A stretch of 64,000 nucleotides of DNA from Rhizobiaceae bacterium. GTDB taxonomy: Bacteria; Pseudomonadota; Alphaproteobacteria; Rhizobiales; Rhizobiaceae. Positions within the stretch are counted from its first letter, which is position 1. The number at the start of each line of letters is the position of its first letter. Shown here piece by piece: positions 63,189-64,000 of the stretch. The notes beneath the pieces were generated by a model, which worked only from the letters and a program-made list of their open reading frames with translations, had not been told where the DNA came from and ran no database searches. The stretch is from the NCBI GenBank assembly GCA_017643025.1, contig JAEPOG010000001.1, forward strand, positions 310,001 to 374,000. Direction: 5' to 3'. The position numbers and the translations under genes are program-made.

Positions 63189-64000
63189 TTAGACGATCTT
63201 CGAGATGTCCGGGACGGACGACAGCAGCATGCGGGTGTATTCGTCCTGCGGGCTGTCAAATACCTTGTCCACCGGCCCCTGCTCCACCAGCTTGCCCTGG
63301 TTCAGCACGCCGACATCATCGGCCATAGTGCGCACCACGGCGAGGTTGTGGCTGATCAGCAGATAGGTCAGTCCGAATTCGTCCTGCAGCCGCCGCATCA
63401 GGTCGAGCACCTGCGCCTGCACCGACACGTCGAGCGCCGAAGTCGGCTCGTCACAGACAATGAACTCCGGCTGGCTGGAAAGTGCCCGCGCGATCGCGAT
63501 GCGCTGGCGCTGGCCGCCCGAAAACTCGTGCGGGAACTTGCGCATGGATGCCGCGTCGAGCCGCACCCGCTCAAGCAGGTCCGCCACGCGGTCTTCGACC
63601 TCGCCGCGCCCCGACGCCAGACCCAGCGCCTTGATCGGCTCGGCGACGATGTCGCCGACCCGCCAGCGCGGATTGAGGCTGGCATAGGGGTCCTGGAATA
63701 TCATCTGCACCTTGCGCCGGCGCTCGAACGCACCGGCCTGCCAGATGTCCTTGCCGTCGAGCAGCACCTCGCCCGCCGTCGGCCGGATGAGACCGACCAT
63801 CATGCGCGCGCAGGTCGACTTGCCGGACCCTGACTCGCCGACGAGCCCGTAGGTCGATCCTTTGCGGATCGAGAAGGAGACATCGTCCACCGCGTGCACG
63901 ACCTTGGCGGTGCGCCCGAAAAGGCGGTCGAACATCGACCCCGATAGGTCGAAGTCACGCACGAGGTTCTTGACCTCCACCAGCGGCGTCTGCGCCGGCG
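63189..64000 (-). CDS. Dipeptide/oligopeptide-type ABC ATPase, 5' end cut by window edge
   Basis: At least 263 residues of a DppF/OppF-type ATPase: Walker A GESGSGKST, IFQDPYASLNPR, signature FSGGQRQRIAIARAL and Walker B FIVCDEPTSALDVSVQAQV, then the C-terminal Opp/Dpp extension. The frame runs off the right edge (PAQTPLVEVKN), so the internal GTG at 63980 is unlikely to be the start. Related permease and DppD-type genes should lie beyond the edge. Confidence 0.93.
   Translation of the reverse strand, partial: PAQTPLVEVKNLVRDFDLSGSMFDRLFGRTAKVVHAVDDVSFSIRKGSTYGLVGESGSGKSTCARMMVGLIRPTAGEVLLDGKDIWQAGAFERRRKVQMIFQDPYASLNPRWRVGDIVAEPIKALGLASGRGEVEDRVADLLERVRLDAASMRKFPHEFSGGQRQRIAIARALSSQPEFIVCDEPTSALDVSVQAQVLDLMRRLQDEFGLTYLLISHNLAVVRTMADDVGVLNQGKLVEQGPVDKVFDSPQDEYTRMLLSSVPDISKIV

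Overview
The window is a high-GC chromosomal segment from an alphaproteobacterium of the Hyphomicrobiales (Rhizobiales), most like Phyllobacteriaceae such as Mesorhizobium and relatives. The signs are the cdsA-uppS-frr-pyrH-tsf-rpsB block, MipZ instead of a Min system, DivK-PleD, EipB, clpS-clpA beside a phasin, DUF1489, DUF3572 and DUF6105 proteins, and an alphaproteobacterial LexA box (GTTC-N7-GTTC). I see no rRNA, tRNA, insertion sequence, prophage or CRISPR array. It reads as core genome on the left and catabolic/transport accessory genes on the right.

Layout. 1-4.7 kb: envelope and translation genes on the minus strand, led by a strong promoter and a structured rpsB leader. 4.8-10.5 kb: EipB, RidA, a glycerophosphodiesterase, a FemAB/GNAT-like protein, a HIT protein, AzlCD and a helical-repeat protein. 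10.5-15.6 kb: clpS-clpA, a phasin with a likely PHB-responsive promoter, and a SPOR-tailed D,D-carboxypeptidase. 15.6-20.4 kb: mipZ-VWA-DnaJ cluster, DUF1489, sdaA and a 42-residue membrane peptide gene with its own terminator. 20.6-24.3 kb: a gatC-GNAT-gatA-membrane protein-ydcF operon. 24.4-29.3 kb: a beta-lactamase-fold hydrolase, ruvX, two membrane proteins, an AEC carrier and AidB. 29.4-33.6 kb: pyrB, a pyrC-like gene that has lost its metal ligands, plsY, dprA and a 67-residue protein. 33.9-41.5 kb: topA-rnr-DUF983-Nudix-MFS, then rpmG with a textbook terminator. 41.8-47 kb: divK-pleD, DUF3572, a HAD-like protein, a GNAT and SOS-controlled dinB, then a 45-residue membrane protein.

47-64 kb is the accessory part: a Liv-type ABC importer with a divergent IclR regulator; a CueR-copA copper-efflux operon with a clear MerR-type promoter; and a second Liv importer followed by a GcvT-fold protein of the LigM O-demethylase type, with an AEC carrier divergent from it. 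The right edge cuts a dipeptide-type ABC ATPase.

The most interesting candidate system is this last locus. Four exact copies of the palindrome TGTATACA occur only in its two control regions (two before the LigM-type gene, two in the livK2-AEC divergent region). This suggests one regulator, probably GntR family and not in the window, controls uptake and demethylation of a methoxylated or N-methylated carboxylate. Other leads are the paired phasin operators exactly 21 bp apart, the rpsB leader, the structured leader and 42-codon gene near 20.4 kb, a possible pseudoknot before pyrB, and a palindromic intergenic repeat at 8.3 kb.
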